A stretch of DNA of 64,000 nucleotides, from the NCBI RefSeq assembly GCF_021347895.1, contig NC_067113.1, positions 6,367,489 through 6,431,488 on the forward strand, read 5' to 3'. Position numbers and translations under genes: made by a program. Below the pieces are notes generated by a model. The model was not told the origin of the DNA. It saw nothing but the letters and a program-made list of their open reading frames with translations, and did not search any database. Origin of the DNA: Acanthochromis polyacanthus. Its lineage: Eukaryota > Chordata > Actinopteri > Pomacentridae. Shown here piece after piece: positions 1 through 12,250 of the stretch (position 1 is its first letter; every line of letters starts with the position of its first letter).

Positions 1-1424
1 GGGTTAGCTGACTGGCTAGACTATCTAAGTAGAGGCCCTGGGAATGATTGAGAGGCTTTAGGTAAGAAAAGTGGTGTGTGGGGGTGGGAGCAAGGAGGGT
101 CGAGGGAGTGGACTGTGGATGGGTTGAATGAACATTGGAATGCAGGCTCAGCAGTAAAGAGATCAAATGACAAGAAGCAGAAAGGTGGTTGGCTGATGTG
201 GAATAAAAGCAGGGAAGGGGGCAGGCAGGGGAACAGCAGTGTTGATTTACAGGAGCCGCTTAATGTGGCCCTGTTATGTAACCGTGAGGCAGCCTGCGTG
301 GACTGAGTGCATACACCGGTGGAAGTTCCTGAAAAGAGCAACTTACTTTACATACTCGTCATCTCCATCTACATGCACTCACACGCTTGCAGACTGACAT
401 ACCAAATATATGTTCTGACAATCGCCCCAACCCATGCTGCCGCCTGTCATGCTTCAGAGCGAATGATCTCAGGGTGGAGGTACTTAGAAATTTGATTCAG
501 TACTACTCCAATGACATTGCAACGGTTGCATAAATATGACAGAATGTAATGGCCCCTATTTTCATCAGCAATTCAGTTTCATGTAGATAGCACCAATTCA
601 CAACACAAGTCATCTCAGAGCACTTCATACATAGAAGTCAAGACTTTACAGTTTTATAGAATTAAGAGAAACCCAATACATCCTATAATTCCCTTCAAAC
701 AACCTCTTGGCAGCAACAAAAAAATCTTGTGTTTAACAGAAACAAACTTCAGACAGACTCAGTTTCAGAGACTGCAACCATCTGCATCATTCAGTAGACA
801 AAAGTAAGACTAGAATATAATGCAAAACTTCATTCTTCCACTTTTAGAGTACTTAGAGATATCTAGTACAGTATCTTGTGCCATAAAAAAATGGCAACCA
901 ATAGGATCTACTCTTTGTTTTAAGCCAATCAGTCAAGCATCTTCAATAAAATTAAAAGTCCAAGATAGTATGACTTGCTTGTCATTCTCAGAACTGTGAC
1001 TCCAGCAGAAGGAGGTTGGTCAACCTGTGAGCCATTACATGCAAAGCTATTTAAGTTGCATCTATAGGACACATACCTACGATTTGACAATATATAACTT
1101 TTTGGTTGTGTTTATTCAATTCATTTCTATTTTCAATGACACATTTTAAAGCTTTCTTACGCATACATTTTTGACTTTAATAAAATAATTATTTTTCTCC
1201 TAAACTGTACTTAGACACTAGCCTAGCCGCGCTAGACAACCCACGGCAACGAATTTAATTCTCTGCCAGGGTGGGTCTAGTTACCCTCCATAAGGCTCGA
1301 GGCTGGATGCTCCTAAAACTGGCCGGACCAATCACCATGAAGTGTAGAGTCAGAAGGCGGGCGTAACGAAGTGACGACAGAGGCGCGACGATTCTGACAG
1401 AAACAACCGGCGCACAATAAACAG

Positions 1425-1690
1425 TTATCTTTCGACTCGGCTTTGGCCACAGCCCTTAAAGATTTGAAGCTAAAATTCAACTTGAAAGATAAACAAAGGA
1501 CGGCACTGAAGTGTTTCATTGAGAAGAAAGACGTATTTGGACTTATGATGACGGGATATGGCAAATCCTTAATATACTAGTTGGCTCCGTGGCTCCGCTG
1601 GTTGGGAAGCTAATGGGACTAATGGGCCACAATCCGCTGGTGCTCTCGGAACTACGTCAGCCTATTTGTTGCGTTGATTGGTTGTATACC
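1425..1690 (+). pseudogene. Decayed RecQ/DEAD-type helicase fragment
   Basis: In the + frame around 1440-1580 a conceptual peptide contains LKDKQRTALKCFIEKKDVFG followed by TGYGKSLIY. This resembles the Walker A segment (motif I) of RecQ-like helicases, where the motif is TGxGKSL. The frame breaks at once: a TAG stands where a Gln is expected after LIY (near 1577), and an 8-base duplication of the ggctccg type shifts the frame just after. The next frame continues LAPLVGKLMGL. Too short to classify further; probably a relic of a repeat-borne helicase, not a host gene. Confidence 0.45.
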
Positions 1691-2485
1691 TACCCAATTG
1701 CTGCAGAGGGATTTGATAGACAACCTTTTAGCCCACCTCCCTCCCTGTCGAGCTTCCCTAGACCCTTGTGCCATCAGAAACATGGGTGTAGCATGGTTAG
1801 GCTACTTAGACACAGCAATGCTTTGAGCTAAGTGTTAGCATGCTAACGTGCTGATGTTTGGCAGGTATGTTCTCCATGGTTACATCTTAATTTAGCGTGC
1901 TAACATTTGCTATTGAGCACAAAATACAAAGTGCAGTTGACAATGAAAGGAACATCGATAGTTCTGCAGAACAATGTTTGACACCTAAAGATGTTGTGAG
2001 TGAAAGAATCACCAGAAGTTTCTACAATTCATCCCATAGTCAACATGACCATAGTAAATCGATGTCATGGCACCCAGTAACTAAGACCTTTACCCTAAAC
2101 AACAAATAGGCACCTCAGAGGAAAAGACAGAGAATCAACAAAGTCATTTGGATTCAGCCTCTGGAAACCAAGAGTGTGTGTACCAAATTTTGTGCGAGTC
2201 AGTTTTGAAATGATCGAGAAATTTCACTGAACGGGAATCAAATCCAATCTTTTAATTGCTAAATTAAGATTGTGGGGATAAGCAACATCGTTCATCCTTA
2301 AGGCACCAGAAATCCACATCAAATTACACACATTCCATTAAGTAATAAGAACGGTGTTTCAGTAATTCACTGTCTACCAGTATATGTCTGACTCAACCAA
2401 AAAGTCTTAACATATTTCTGCCCATAGTTACATTTTTCCTCATATATACATATAGCTTTATTTTGTAAATGTGCATATTTGTCGT

Positions 2486-2605
2486 GGGCTGCACAGTGGC
2501 TTGGTGGCTAGCACTTTAGCCTTGCAGCTAGAAGATCCCCGGTTCACCTCCCAGGCTTCCCAGGATCTTTCTGCATGGAGTTTACATGTTTTCTCTGTGC
2601 ATTTA
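2486..2605 (+). repeat. tRNA-derived SINE, 3'-truncated copy
   Basis: Starts gggctgcacagtggcttgg, then a gctagcacttt A-box-like stretch and ggttcacctcc as a decayed B box, then the family body (gatctttctgcatggagttt). Same family as the fuller copy at 13187. It ends after the ctgtgcat segment; the tail is missing. Confidence 0.55.
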
Positions 2606-2876
2606 TTGTACAGAGACCTTTATTGTTTGTTTTTCCTTATTTATGTCAGGTTTGTCTCACCTGGTGGGATCATCTCTCCTTAAAGCCTACATGCATGGCT
2701 TTTTCATGGACATTAGACTTTATCACAAGGTATAGTATCAACCACTGTCTCACCTTCTTATATGTCTCGGATATCTTTTTGTCAAGAGCTGTTGAATCCA
2801 GATTGAACATAACATTACACACAAAAGCTACTGTAAATGTTAAATTTGATGGATTTGCTGTTTGGCTTGACCACAG

Positions 2877-5800
2877 GTCAAAAGCATGGCAAATCCTTTT
2901 GCATACGAAGAGTATCGCAAGGACAAGATCCGCCAGAAGATTGAAGAGTCCAGAACCCAGAGAGTGCAGGTGAAGGTAAGAGACATAATTTTGCCATCTT
3001 TCCGTAGAGTTACAGTTTCACTGATTTTTTTTTTTTTTTTTAAAGAGCAGAACTGTTTAGATCCTGAAGAAGTTATAACGGACAAAATCAGGCCAAACCC
3101 ATATTTTTGATTCTTTCTTGTTCACTACACATACTTATAATTTTCTTTCTGGTATTTCTTATCACATTTTGTCACATTTTATGGTGCAGTCCTTCTGTTA
3201 ATAATATGCATGACTATTTTTGGAGTAGAATGTACCAGTCAGACTGGATTGCACTGGTCGCTGCAGGCTTAGACTACAGCAAAATACAAAGGCACTGAAC
3301 AACACACCCTGTCACAATGCTTTCTGAGGTGGAAAAACTAATTACCTCTAGAAATTAATTGAGTTTTTTTAATGATGTCAGAATATGTTTTTGTGCTTCA
3401 CAATTCAAACTGATGTGTTGATCCTGGCCACTAGCTGTGTGTGTAATCACATTTGCTCTGACTGAGACAGAAGCTGCCTAAGGTGAATAAGGAGCTGGCT
3501 CTCAAGCTGATGGAAGAGGGTGACGATGAAGCAGAGCTGACTTCTAGGACAAAGAAGGGCAAGGTAGGAGAACATGATTACAAAATTCACCACTTTTTGT
3601 GCTCTGCAAAGATTGATTCTGAAGATATTGTGTTTGTTCTTTGTATTCTGTCGGGCAAATGTACATTAGTATTGAGTCTGTGTTTTATGAAATGTGGCTC
3701 AGTTGAAATTCAAACGAAGATGTGCTTTCCGTCTCAGACTGATCTACTTAACCTTTCCACCATTTCCACTTTTTCAAACCTGCAGGCTCTCCCCAGCATC
3801 CTGGGAGACGACCGTTTCAAGGTGATGTTTGAAAACCCAGACTACCAGGTAGACGAGCAGAGCGATGAGTTCCGCCTGCTCAACCCCATCGTCTCCAAGG
3901 TGGGACAAAAACGGAAAAAGAAGCTGCGCCTACTGGCTCAGCAGGATGCCACTTCCCAACAGGTATTTATGAGCTTTGTTGTTTGCTACAATTACTGCCC
4001 CGGAATGGAATCTTGTGTTAGGTAGTTTCTGGGGATTCAGTTATGCAAGTATTCTGTAACTCACACTGTTTGACATTTTTCCACGATTTTAGTGGTTTAT
4101 GCCCGAGGCAAGTAGCGTGACTGAATAGTGTCTTTTTTTGATTTATATCTCGGAAAAAGTGCGACGGTAGTTCCATCTCCGTAGTCCCTCCAGACATGAT
4201 CATATGTTTTTCTTTTGTTTACCGACCTTAGCTAGCAAGCTGTTTCCGCACACTCTGTTTTCTTGAGACTGTGTAAGATGAAGGGTCAGACGTGTACTTA
4301 GGGTGCAGAAAGCAGATGAGTGACCTTTGCTGTACCACATCTTTGTCCAGGTGGCTGACGATGAGGAGGAACCAGAGGGACGAGCCAGTTCTGAGGAGGA
4401 GAGCTCGGACGACGACAAGAGCTGGGTGGAGGAGGTGAGGGAGCAGCGGAGGTTGTTGCGACAGGAGGACAGAGACCGCCGACGGCAGGAGAGGAAGGAA
4501 GCAGACCGCAACACTGTCCTGCTGGAGAGAGAGCAGAATGGAGGAGAGAAAACCTCAAACATGGCTACGAGCAAGAAGACGAGCCAGCCTCAGTTTTATC
4601 AGATCAAAGCCGGGGAGGAGTTCCGAAGTTTTAATGACATGGCCCGCAAGCAGAAGCTGCAGAAGTACGTCTTTTTGTAACGTATTAAATAGAACTGAGT
4701 ACTATCATTCAGATTGCTTCAGGGTGTGCAGCTGTTGAAAGTTGGAATCACCTGTTCTGTTTCCTCAAACTTAAGTAATATACAGAAACATGCATAAGAC
4801 TTAAAGTCAGCACATTACAGAGCAGCGACTATCATACCATCTATCAGCGTCCTAATACTCTGTGACTGTGCTCTGTGTATATCGCTTCTGTTGTGTCTGA
4901 GGATCATGTGTGTTCTGCTAGGGCTTCTCTGGAGGACCGCCTGAAGATGGAGGAGTACTCTGGAGTCAGCAACGTGGCCGACACTGCAGTGGGCAGCAAA
5001 CAGCTGACATTCACTCTCAAAAAGGTACACAGCTAATGCAGTGCATCACCCATTATCTGTCCTGTAAATCTTCCTGATCGTTCCATGATTCAAAGCAGTA
5101 GAGTGGAAATATAAAACTCCTAATGTACTGTACACCAGCTGGTCCAACTGTCCAAGGGGATGAAAATGTTGCCAAGGGAGCAGTTTCTACATGTTTTACA
5201 CAAAACAAATGCCGCTCCAGGTTGTGAGGTCATCAAGCAATGCTACAATAAACATTCTAGCACTAGAGATTCACATTAAACTGATAAACTCTTAACTCCA
5301 TATTGAAAACTAGACAAACTGTGTCTGTCTTCCCAAACATTTTCTCATCCAGACTTGTCCAGTCTTCTGCTGCTGTTTTTCCTCATTGCAGTGTTTTATT
5401 AATGTAACAGCAAATTGCTCCATTTTGTTTCTATCAGCTTCCCAATTAGATCCTGTTGAGGTTGTGCCTGATGGCTCCCACAGGCTTCATAGTCTTAACA
5501 AGAGAAGCCCTCAGAGAGCGCAGTACTCCACCAAGGCTGCTCAGTCATTGTATGATTTCTGACGGATGAAATCTTTAAACAATTTGTGCGCGATGAGCGA
5601 TGTGGGCCAAAGTCGAAGGGAAGAGACGACCTCCGAATATTCCTATTTTCGTCTGAAAATAGGAAGGAGGGGGGTGGGTGATCACAGACATATGTGTACA
5701 TGTTTATGTGATCACACGACGGGATGAACCGATATGAATCGATGTGGACCGAAGGCGGAGAGAAGACAGTAATTGCCAGGCGAATATTCGGATACCAAAA

Positions 5801-6199
5801 TTAATATCCGGATACCGCCGGAGCGAACGAATATTCGGGTCCAGCCCTATTATATTACGGTATTATATAGTCTGAGATTAGAGAGAAGAATTTGTGTGAA
5901 GCTTCTCTTTGTGTGTGATGCAACCTGATTTCATAGGCTGTTAGGATTTTAAATTCCTGTAGTGTTGAGTTGAGCCTAAGTCATTGGTCATCAGGTGTTC
6001 GAATCATGCAAAGTTTATTTAACACGCATAATTCTGTCATCTGCAGTCGGAGCAGCAGAGGAAGCAGCAGCAGGCAGAGCGGGATCACCACGAGGAGAGG
6101 AAGAAGCTGAGGCGCTCGGCCGGACACCTGAGCAGCCGCCGTGGGAGAGGCTGGGGCGGCAGAGGAAGAGGCCGACACCAAGGAGTCTTCGCTCTGTAG
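2877..6199 (+). CDS. nol10: Nucleolar protein 10, C-terminal exons (3'-complete, 5'-partial)
   Basis: NOL10 (yeast Enp2) is a WD40 nucleolar protein needed for small-subunit ribosome biogenesis. Six coding exons follow splice signals and phase: 2877-2975, 3471-3563, 3786-3962, 4351-4664, 4922-5024 and 6047-6199 (TAG 6197-6199). Together they encode about 312 residues, the region after the beta-propeller. Family landmarks seen are NPFAYEEYRKDKIRQKIEES, KVNKELALKLMEE, DDRFKVMFENPDYQVDE, FRLLNPIVSKVGQKRKKKLR, an acidic stretch (DDEEEPEGRASSEEESSDDD), QFYQIKAGEEFRSFNDMA, VGSKQLTFTLKK, and a basic Gly/Arg-rich tail (LRRSAGHLSSRRGRGWGGRG). The N-terminal propeller exons lie left of the window. Intron phases (0,0,0,2,0) join cleanly. 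The tail after SAGHL is more Gly-rich than the human one. A poly(A) signal (aataaa) lies at 6593-6598. Confidence 0.93.
5503..5715 (+). repeat. Dispersed repeat, 'cagtactccaccaaggctgctcag' family, partial
   Basis: The segment beginning near agcgcagtactccaccaagg recurs at 33866-34240 (reverse), 37870-38430, 46735-47450 and 56052-56410. The shared body contains a 'tgatcacatgattgcgatcc' type core and ends with a 'ccttggcagagta' motif in full copies. Class unresolved. It lies in the last nol10 intron. Confidence 0.5.
5716..5855 (-). repeat. hAT-like MITE end fragment
   Basis: Sequence such as gaatattcgggtccagccct at the right edge reads, on the minus strand, as an end starting AGGGCTGGACCCGAATATTC. 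That form is typical of hAT-type non-autonomous elements in fish. Only one end was found, so this is a fragment. Confidence 0.3.
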
Positions 6200-6599
6200 T
6201 CAAAGTCAAGTAGTTTATGGCAGTTATCTTCATCTACAGAAGATTATTTTAATGAATTGAAGCTCTAAGCAGTGGTGAAAAGGTTGGAGACGTACTGCAC
6301 AACGGCAGAAGGCAAAGACTGACATTGCTGAACAGATAAGCCTGTCCTGCTCCTGGGGGTCTGGATCATGGGTTCACCTGCTCTCTGCAAATTAATGACA
6401 TTAAAAAAATACCTGTGTGACTGCCCGTATGAATATAACGCAAGGTCATTATCCATAAGTACTGCGACTGCATACATTTTAGCAGGGGTGGCCCCAGGAG
6501 GAATTAGACACGGAGAGCTGAAAGGACTTGACCTGCTTTGTCTCTGGTGTCGAGTTTCTCAAAACCGCTGCTCTCTGGAGTCTGTTTCAATTAATAAAA

Positions 6600-7400
6600 A
6601 GGAATGTATGTGGAACAGAAGTGTAGGATTTTTTATGCTGTTTGATATCAATTTATATTTGGTACAACATTTGCTTGTCTGTATTGTTTTTATTTCTGAG
6701 TGTTAAAATGGCTCCAAATATCTAAACACAAACTCATGCATGCTTCATTTGCAGCAGATTACTACCTAATTGCGTCAGTCCTAAGAGGGAGGAGGAGAGA
6801 AATGTGAATGAGGCAAGGTTTTTTTTTTTTCCCTTTTCCCCGCCAACATCTGCAGTTCTTTGAAACAGGACTCCCTGGGTGTCCTTCCCAACCCCCAGTG
6901 TGCTGATGGTGTGAACCCCCTCTGCTCCAGCATTGGCCCATTTCAAATGTGAGGGAGGTCTGTTTGAGCCCTCAGCATGCCGACCCTTGCCCCAGGTTCA
7001 TTTGAACTCATTTGGAGTCGCCATGCTTTTCCTCTGTGATCCATCCATCAGGTTTTGCCACAGCATGGAGATCACCTCATGCTAGAGAATCCCACTATAT
7101 TAGCATTTGAGACACATATCTCAGCCTGGACATTTGCTTTTAAGAGCCTAATAAACTTTCAATGGTGTAACCCTTGAAAAAAATATATAAAAAAGGTACA
7201 ATATCAACGTCTTTGACAGAATTTACATTTGTTCTTTTACAGTTTAAAAAAATGACATGTTAAGTGCTCATTTGTGAGCTTTAGTGGTGCTTATGGTGAA
7301 TTTTGTTGCTTCTGTAGAGAAGTGGTTTCTAGGTTTTGCTAAGCTAACAGCCTCAAGCTGACAGAACTGGAAAACAAAATCAGTATTTTTTTTCCCAATA
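6600..7400. other. Intergenic, no gene seen
   Basis: Region downstream of the nol10 poly(A) signal. Short open frames only, without recognisable domains or splice structure. Confidence 0.5.
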
Positions 7401-7766
7401 CACTGCCGTTCAAAAGTTTGGAGTCACCCAAGCAATTTCATGTTTTCCATGAAAACTCACACTTTTATTCATGTGCTAACATAACTGCACAAGGGTTTTC
7501 TAATCATCAATGAGCCTTTTAGCACCATTAGCTAACACAATGTAGCATTAGAACACAGGAGTGATGGTTGCTGGAAATGTTCCTCTGTACCCCTATGGAG
7601 ATATTCCATTAAACATCAGCTGTTTCCAACTAGAATAGTCATTTACCACATTAACAATGTCTAGACTTCATTTATCATTCATTTAATGTTATCTTCATTG
7701 AAAAAAATGATTTTCTTTGAAAAATATGGACGTTTCTAAGTGGCCCTGAATGTTTGAATGGTAGTG
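7401..7766 (+). mobile_element. MITE, CACTRCC family, copy 1 (about 366 bp)
   Basis: Flanked by TA and bounded by inverted ends: cactgccgttcaaaagtttg on the left and a complementary gaatggtagtg on the right. The body contains gctaacacaatgtagcatta and ggaaatgttcctctgtaccc, which recur in the other copies in this window. TA target sites and the TIR form point to mobilisation by a Tc1/mariner transposase. Confidence 0.8.
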
Positions 7767-7785
7767 TATAATTGGAAGCTAAAAT

Positions 7786-8090
7786 TTATTTCACATTATA
7801 TGTAAATAGAATTTTTGGGGTAACTGTATCTATTGTGAAGTGTGACGCTGCAGAACGCTGTCGTAGCTGTTTTGGTTCACGGTTCCTCACCCTACATCCA
7901 GCAAAACAGTCCCAGACCATCACACTTCCTCCTCCATGTTTGACAGTTGATGTCACACACTGAGGAATCATCTTTTATTCTACTCAACAGTGTAAAAAAA
8001 ATCCTCTGATGAACCAAAGATTTCAAATTTTGATTCATTAGTCCATAAGACCTTCTTCCAGTCTAACCCCAACCTTTTGAACAGTAGTGT
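7786..8090 (-). pseudogene. Tc1-like transposase remnant
   Basis: On the minus strand the peptide [17 protein letters not shown] is the conserved glycine-rich block of Tc1 transposases, which lies between the first and second catalytic Asp. Flanking frames are broken. The right edge (ttttgaacagtagtgta) looks like a TIR end. Too short to be functional. Confidence 0.65.
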
Positions 8091-9129
8091 AGATCACACT
8101 ATTCCTTTAATTGAGAACATTCCCTTTTCCTGGTATGACAACAAACTCCTACTTAATCCTGTCACTTCAATAGATCAGGGTTGTGGTTTAACATACTTAA
8201 AACAGAAAGGCATCTGTAGAATGGCTTTTTATGTGAACAGGAAGCTTTATGATATGCTGAGATTGTCATCAGCACAGAATAAGTGACAATGCTTCAGCCT
8301 GGTTTACTCCTTTGTGTTGGGACACCACTGACACTGTTTCTGAGAAGAGCAAATAAACATTTAGCATAGTGTCCTCTGGTATAGTTCCAGGCAAATTGTT
8401 CCCTTTTTCTTTCACAATGCTTTGGCTTCACCATGACAACTGGCAATTAGGCCACCGGAAGTGGGTCAACTAAAGCTGGTACAAAGAAGAAAGAAACAAA
8501 CTGAGTTGAAGCTAAACACAGGAATGCAGGCCTTGTGATGTGATATTTTTAAAAATTTGTGGAAAACGAATTTATCAAGGCCTGCATTAAAACCTTGGCT
8601 TATTCTCATCAGTGGCAATCTGAGCCTAATGGCAAAACATGGTTCAGACTTTTTTCAACAACAATGACAACTTCTGAGGTCATTAAGCACTTGAACATTT
8701 ATTTTAAATGCAGCAGCTTTTCTTTTACAGTCATCAAATCACTTTACAGTCACTGATTAAACCCTCAACCCAGTCTAAATAAAAACTCACATTTACAAGT
8801 TTTTTTTTCCATGAAATTAATCCTTTCCTGCCTTGAAATGGTTTAGATGTAACTGTAGACTGTTGTTTCCCAGAAAGAGTGTAGATCTTTGATGTTTATC
8901 TCTTGCCTTGATCTCCACTCACTGCTCTGCTACTCACTGCAGCTCAGCACGCCAGCTCAGCTATGACTCTACTCAAACACTATTAAACTATTGTACACTA
9001 CACAATGGTAAGGTGGAATATTGGAGTAATCCAGAGGTACTTCTTTAAACTGACAATTTATTCTGAAAGAGGATAATTATAAAGGAAGCCTCCCCCATCA
9101 CAGAATTGGTTCTTTTGTAATTTTACATA
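8091..9129. other. Intergenic, no gene seen
   Basis: AT-rich sequence between transposon remnants. Open frames are short and carry no domain I recognise. Confidence 0.5.
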
Positions 9130-10752
9130 CAGTGCCTTGTGAAAGTATTCGGCCCCCTTGAACTTTTCAACCTTTCGCCACATTTCAGGCTTCAAACATA
9201 AAGATATAAAATTTTAATTTTTTGTCAAGAATCAACAACAATTAGGACACAATCGTGAAGTGGAACGAAATTTATTGGATATTTTAAACTTTTTTAACAA
9301 ATAAAAAACTGAAAAGTGGGGTGTGCAATATTATTCGGTCCCTTTACTTTCAGTGCAGCAAACTCACTCCAGAAGTTCAGTGAGGATCTCTGAATGATCC
9401 AATGTTGTCCTAAATGACTGATGATGATAAATAGAATCCACCTGTGTGTAATCAAGTCTCCGTATAAATGCACCTGCTCTGTGATAGTCTCAGGGTTCTG
9501 TTTAAAGTGCAGAGAGCATCATGAAGACCAAGGAACACACCAGGCAGGTCCCAGATTCTGTTGTGGAGAAGTTTAAAGCCGGATTTGGATACAAAAAGAT
9601 TTCCCAAGCTTTAAACATCTCAAGGAGCACTGTGTAAGCAATCATATTGAAATGGAAGGAGTATCAGACCACTGCAAATCTACCAAGACCCGGCCGTCCC
9701 TCTAAACTTTCACCTCCAACAAGGAGAAGACTGATCAGAGATGCAGCCAAGAGGCCCATGATCACTCTGGATGAACTGCAGAGATCTACAGCTGAGGTGG
9801 GAGAGTCTGTCCATAGGACAACAATCAGTCGCACACTGCACAAATCTGGCATTTATGGAAGAGTGGCAAGAAGAAAGCCATTTCTCAAAGATATCAATAA
9901 AAAGTCTCGTTTAAAGTTTGCCACAAGCCACCTGGGAGACACACCAAACATGTGGAAGAAGGTGCTCTGGTCAGATGAAACCAAAATCAAACTTTTTGGC
10001 CACAATGCAAAACGATATGTTTGGCGTAAAAGCAACACAGCTCATCACCCTGAACACACCATCCCCACTGTCAAACATGGTGGTGGCAGCCTCATGGTTT
10101 GGGCCTGCTTTTCTTCAGCAGGGACAGGGAAGATGGTTAAAATTGATGGGAAGATGAATGGAGCCAAATACAGGACCATTCTGGAAGAAAACCTGTTGGA
10201 GTCTGCAAAAGACCTGAGACTGGGACGGAGATTTATCTTCCAACAGGACAATGATCCAAAACATAAAGCCAAATCTACAATGGATTGGTTCACAAATAAA
10301 CGTATCCAGGTGTTAGAATGGCCAAGTCAAAGTCCAGACCTGAATCCAATGGAGAATCTGTGGGCAGAGCTGAAGACTGCTGTTCACAAACGCTCTCCAT
10401 CCAACCTCACTGAGCTCGAGCTGTTTTGCAAGGAAGAATGGGCAAGAATTTCACTCTCTCGATGTGCAAAATTGATAGACATACCCCAAGCGACTTGCAG
10501 CTGTAACTGCAGCAAAAGGTGGCGCTACAAAGTATTATTGCAAGGGGGCCGAATAGTATTGCACGCCCCACTTTTCAGGTTTTTATATGTTAAAGTTTAA
10601 AATATCCAATAAATTTCGTTCCACTTCACGATTGTGTCCCACTTGTTGTTGAGTCTTGACAAAAAATTAAAATTTTATATCTATGTTTGAAGGCTGAAAT
10701 GTGGCGAAAGGTTGAAAAGTTCAAGGGGGCCGAATACTTTCACAAGGCACTG
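9130..10752 (+). mobile_element. Tc1-like transposon, full length but inactive (1623 bp)
   Basis: TA flanks the element on both sides (9128-9129 and 10753-10754). The long terminal inverted repeats start cagtgccttgtgaaagtatt and extend over 200 bp; the right copy reads back as ggcactg-TA. The interior carries one transposase gene on the + strand with a premature stop and a frameshift, so the copy cannot move itself, although its ends look intact and could be mobilised in trans. Confidence 0.9.
9521..10556 (+). pseudogene. Tc1-like transposase, disabled
   Basis: The natural start is ATG 9521 (MKTKEHTRQVPDSVVEKFKA). A TAA at 9635-9637 interrupts the first helix-turn-helix. The frame then stays open from 9638 through the second HTH (PRPGRPSKLSPPTRRRLIRD) and the DDE core: Asp in LWSDETK, Asp in [10 protein letters not shown], Glu in NPMENLW, with the 34-residue Asp-Glu spacing of Tc1 (DD34E). 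A frameshift near 10480 replaces the usual YPKRLAAVTAAKGGATKY end, which can be read in the next frame. Two independent lesions make it a pseudogene. Confidence 0.88.
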
Positions 10753-10923
10753 TACATACAGCCTCACAAATTTAAACTTGTCATTGGTACACTGCAGCTT
10801 CATGGCAGAAATACTCAGCCATGACATCTTCACACATGATATGTCTACCAGAAAATTAAAACACAAAGACATGTTAATGAAATATATAACCTGATCTTCA
10901 CTTTTTTTTTTTAAATACATGAA

Positions 10924-12250
10924 GGGGGGGCTGCACAGTGGGCTCGTGGTTAGCACTTTCGCCTTGCAGCAAGAAGATCCCGCTTCAAATCCCGGGGTGG
11001 GCCTGGGATCTTTCTGCATGGAGTTTGTATGGGCCTCATTCATGAAGCATTCTTAAGAACAAATCTGTTCTTAGAGCCTTCTTAAGAAGATTTTTGGCAT
11101 TCACGAACGTGTTCTTAACTGACCTGTTCTTAAAAGTAAGAACAAATTCTAAGAACACTCAGGAGGACTCTTACACACAAAAAATCTAATCTTTTTGAAT
11201 TTTGTTACAGTCAAAAGTGATCCAAAAATTTGAATTTCTTTCTTAAAATGATTCAAATATTACCACAAATTATTTAATTTAAAACTAGATTTATTCAAGT
11301 GAATTTTAGTGATCAATGGTTTTATAGTTCAGTGCCAGTTAAACTCAAAATCAGATTTTAGATCTGAAGCTGCACTTGATCACATTAATGTGTTTGGAGG
11401 TCTGTGGGAGGTACAAGCGCAATGACCGCCGCCACGTGCACGCGCAATAACTATTGCAACGTGCGCGCGTAATATCCACCACGCTGACCGCCACCGCGTG
11501 CGCGGGCTGACCGGGGAGACAAGGCGGACATGGCCTGGGCAGTTTTACCTGTCACTGCAGCAGAGGCAGAGGGTGTTTTTATTACGACACACACCCTTTC
11601 TGAGTATAAAAGTTTAGCTGTCTCAGGTCAGACTTTATTTGCTGTTTGAAGCTCTGTCATCTGCAGAAATGACCATCACTCTGGTGGGCGGAGTTTCACC
11701 TGCACTCCAGTGCTCACGTGTCTCAAACACTCTCTTGCTGCTGCCTTATAAGGAAGTTTAGAGGGTGTACCTTTTACATTCACAAATGTAAATGTAATGT
11801 TAATGAGAGGGGAGGATGTTCGTAGAGACTGTTCTTGAATCCGGCGCATCTCCCTCCTAAGAACAGATTTGGCTTGTCAAGAACGCTTCGTGAATCCGAT
11901 GTACTTTTCTCTTGGGAGTTCTTAAAGCCGTTCTTTCGAACGCTTTTCTACGAACGCGTTCATGAATGAGGCCCTATGTTCTCCCTGACTGTGTATGCGT
12001 GGGTTTTCTCCGGGCACTTCGTCTTCCTCCCACAGTCCAAAAACATGCTGAGGTTAATTAATTACTCTAAATTGCCCGTAGGTGTGAATGTGAGAGTGAT
12101 TGTTCGTCTGTATATGTAGCCCTGTGACAGACTGGCGACCTGTCCAGGGTGTCCCCTGCCCTCGCCCGAGTCAGCTGGGATAGGCTCCAGCACCCCCGCG
12201 ACCCTAGTGAGGATAAAGCGGTGTATAAAGAATGGATGGATGGATGGATG
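10924..12250 (+). repeat. tRNA-derived SINE split by a 944-bp insertion
   Basis: The left part (10924-11030) has the gctgcacagtgg head and the gatctttctgcatggagttt body. The right part resumes at 11975 with tatgttctccctg and runs through cagtccaaaaacatgctgag, taaattgcccgtaggtgtga and a gatggatggatg tail. A MITE at 11031-11974 sits between the halves, which join cleanly once it is removed. Confidence 0.75.
11031..11974. mobile_element. GGGCCTCATTCATGAA-type MITE (944 bp)
   Basis: Left end gggcctcattcatgaag, right end the inverse (catgaatgaggccc). The flanking direct repeat is TAT (11028-11030 and 11975-11977). The subterminal regions contain scattered 'cttaagaac/gttcttaag' palindromes. The interior holds a CpG-rich patch around 11410-11520. 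It has no open frame of note, so it is non-autonomous. A 3-bp duplication would suit a Harbinger-like superfamily; this is inference. Confidence 0.7.

Larger units (their letters stand above)
1..2876. other. Upstream nol10 intron / intergenic sequence
   Basis: No exon was recognised here. By homology the next nol10 exon upstream would encode the end of the WD40 region, and nothing matching it was found, so this is probably a nol10 intron, with earlier exons outside the window. It holds a decayed helicase-like fragment near 1425-1690 and a SINE fragment near 2486-2605. The rest is AT-rich and unremarkable. Confidence 0.5.
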
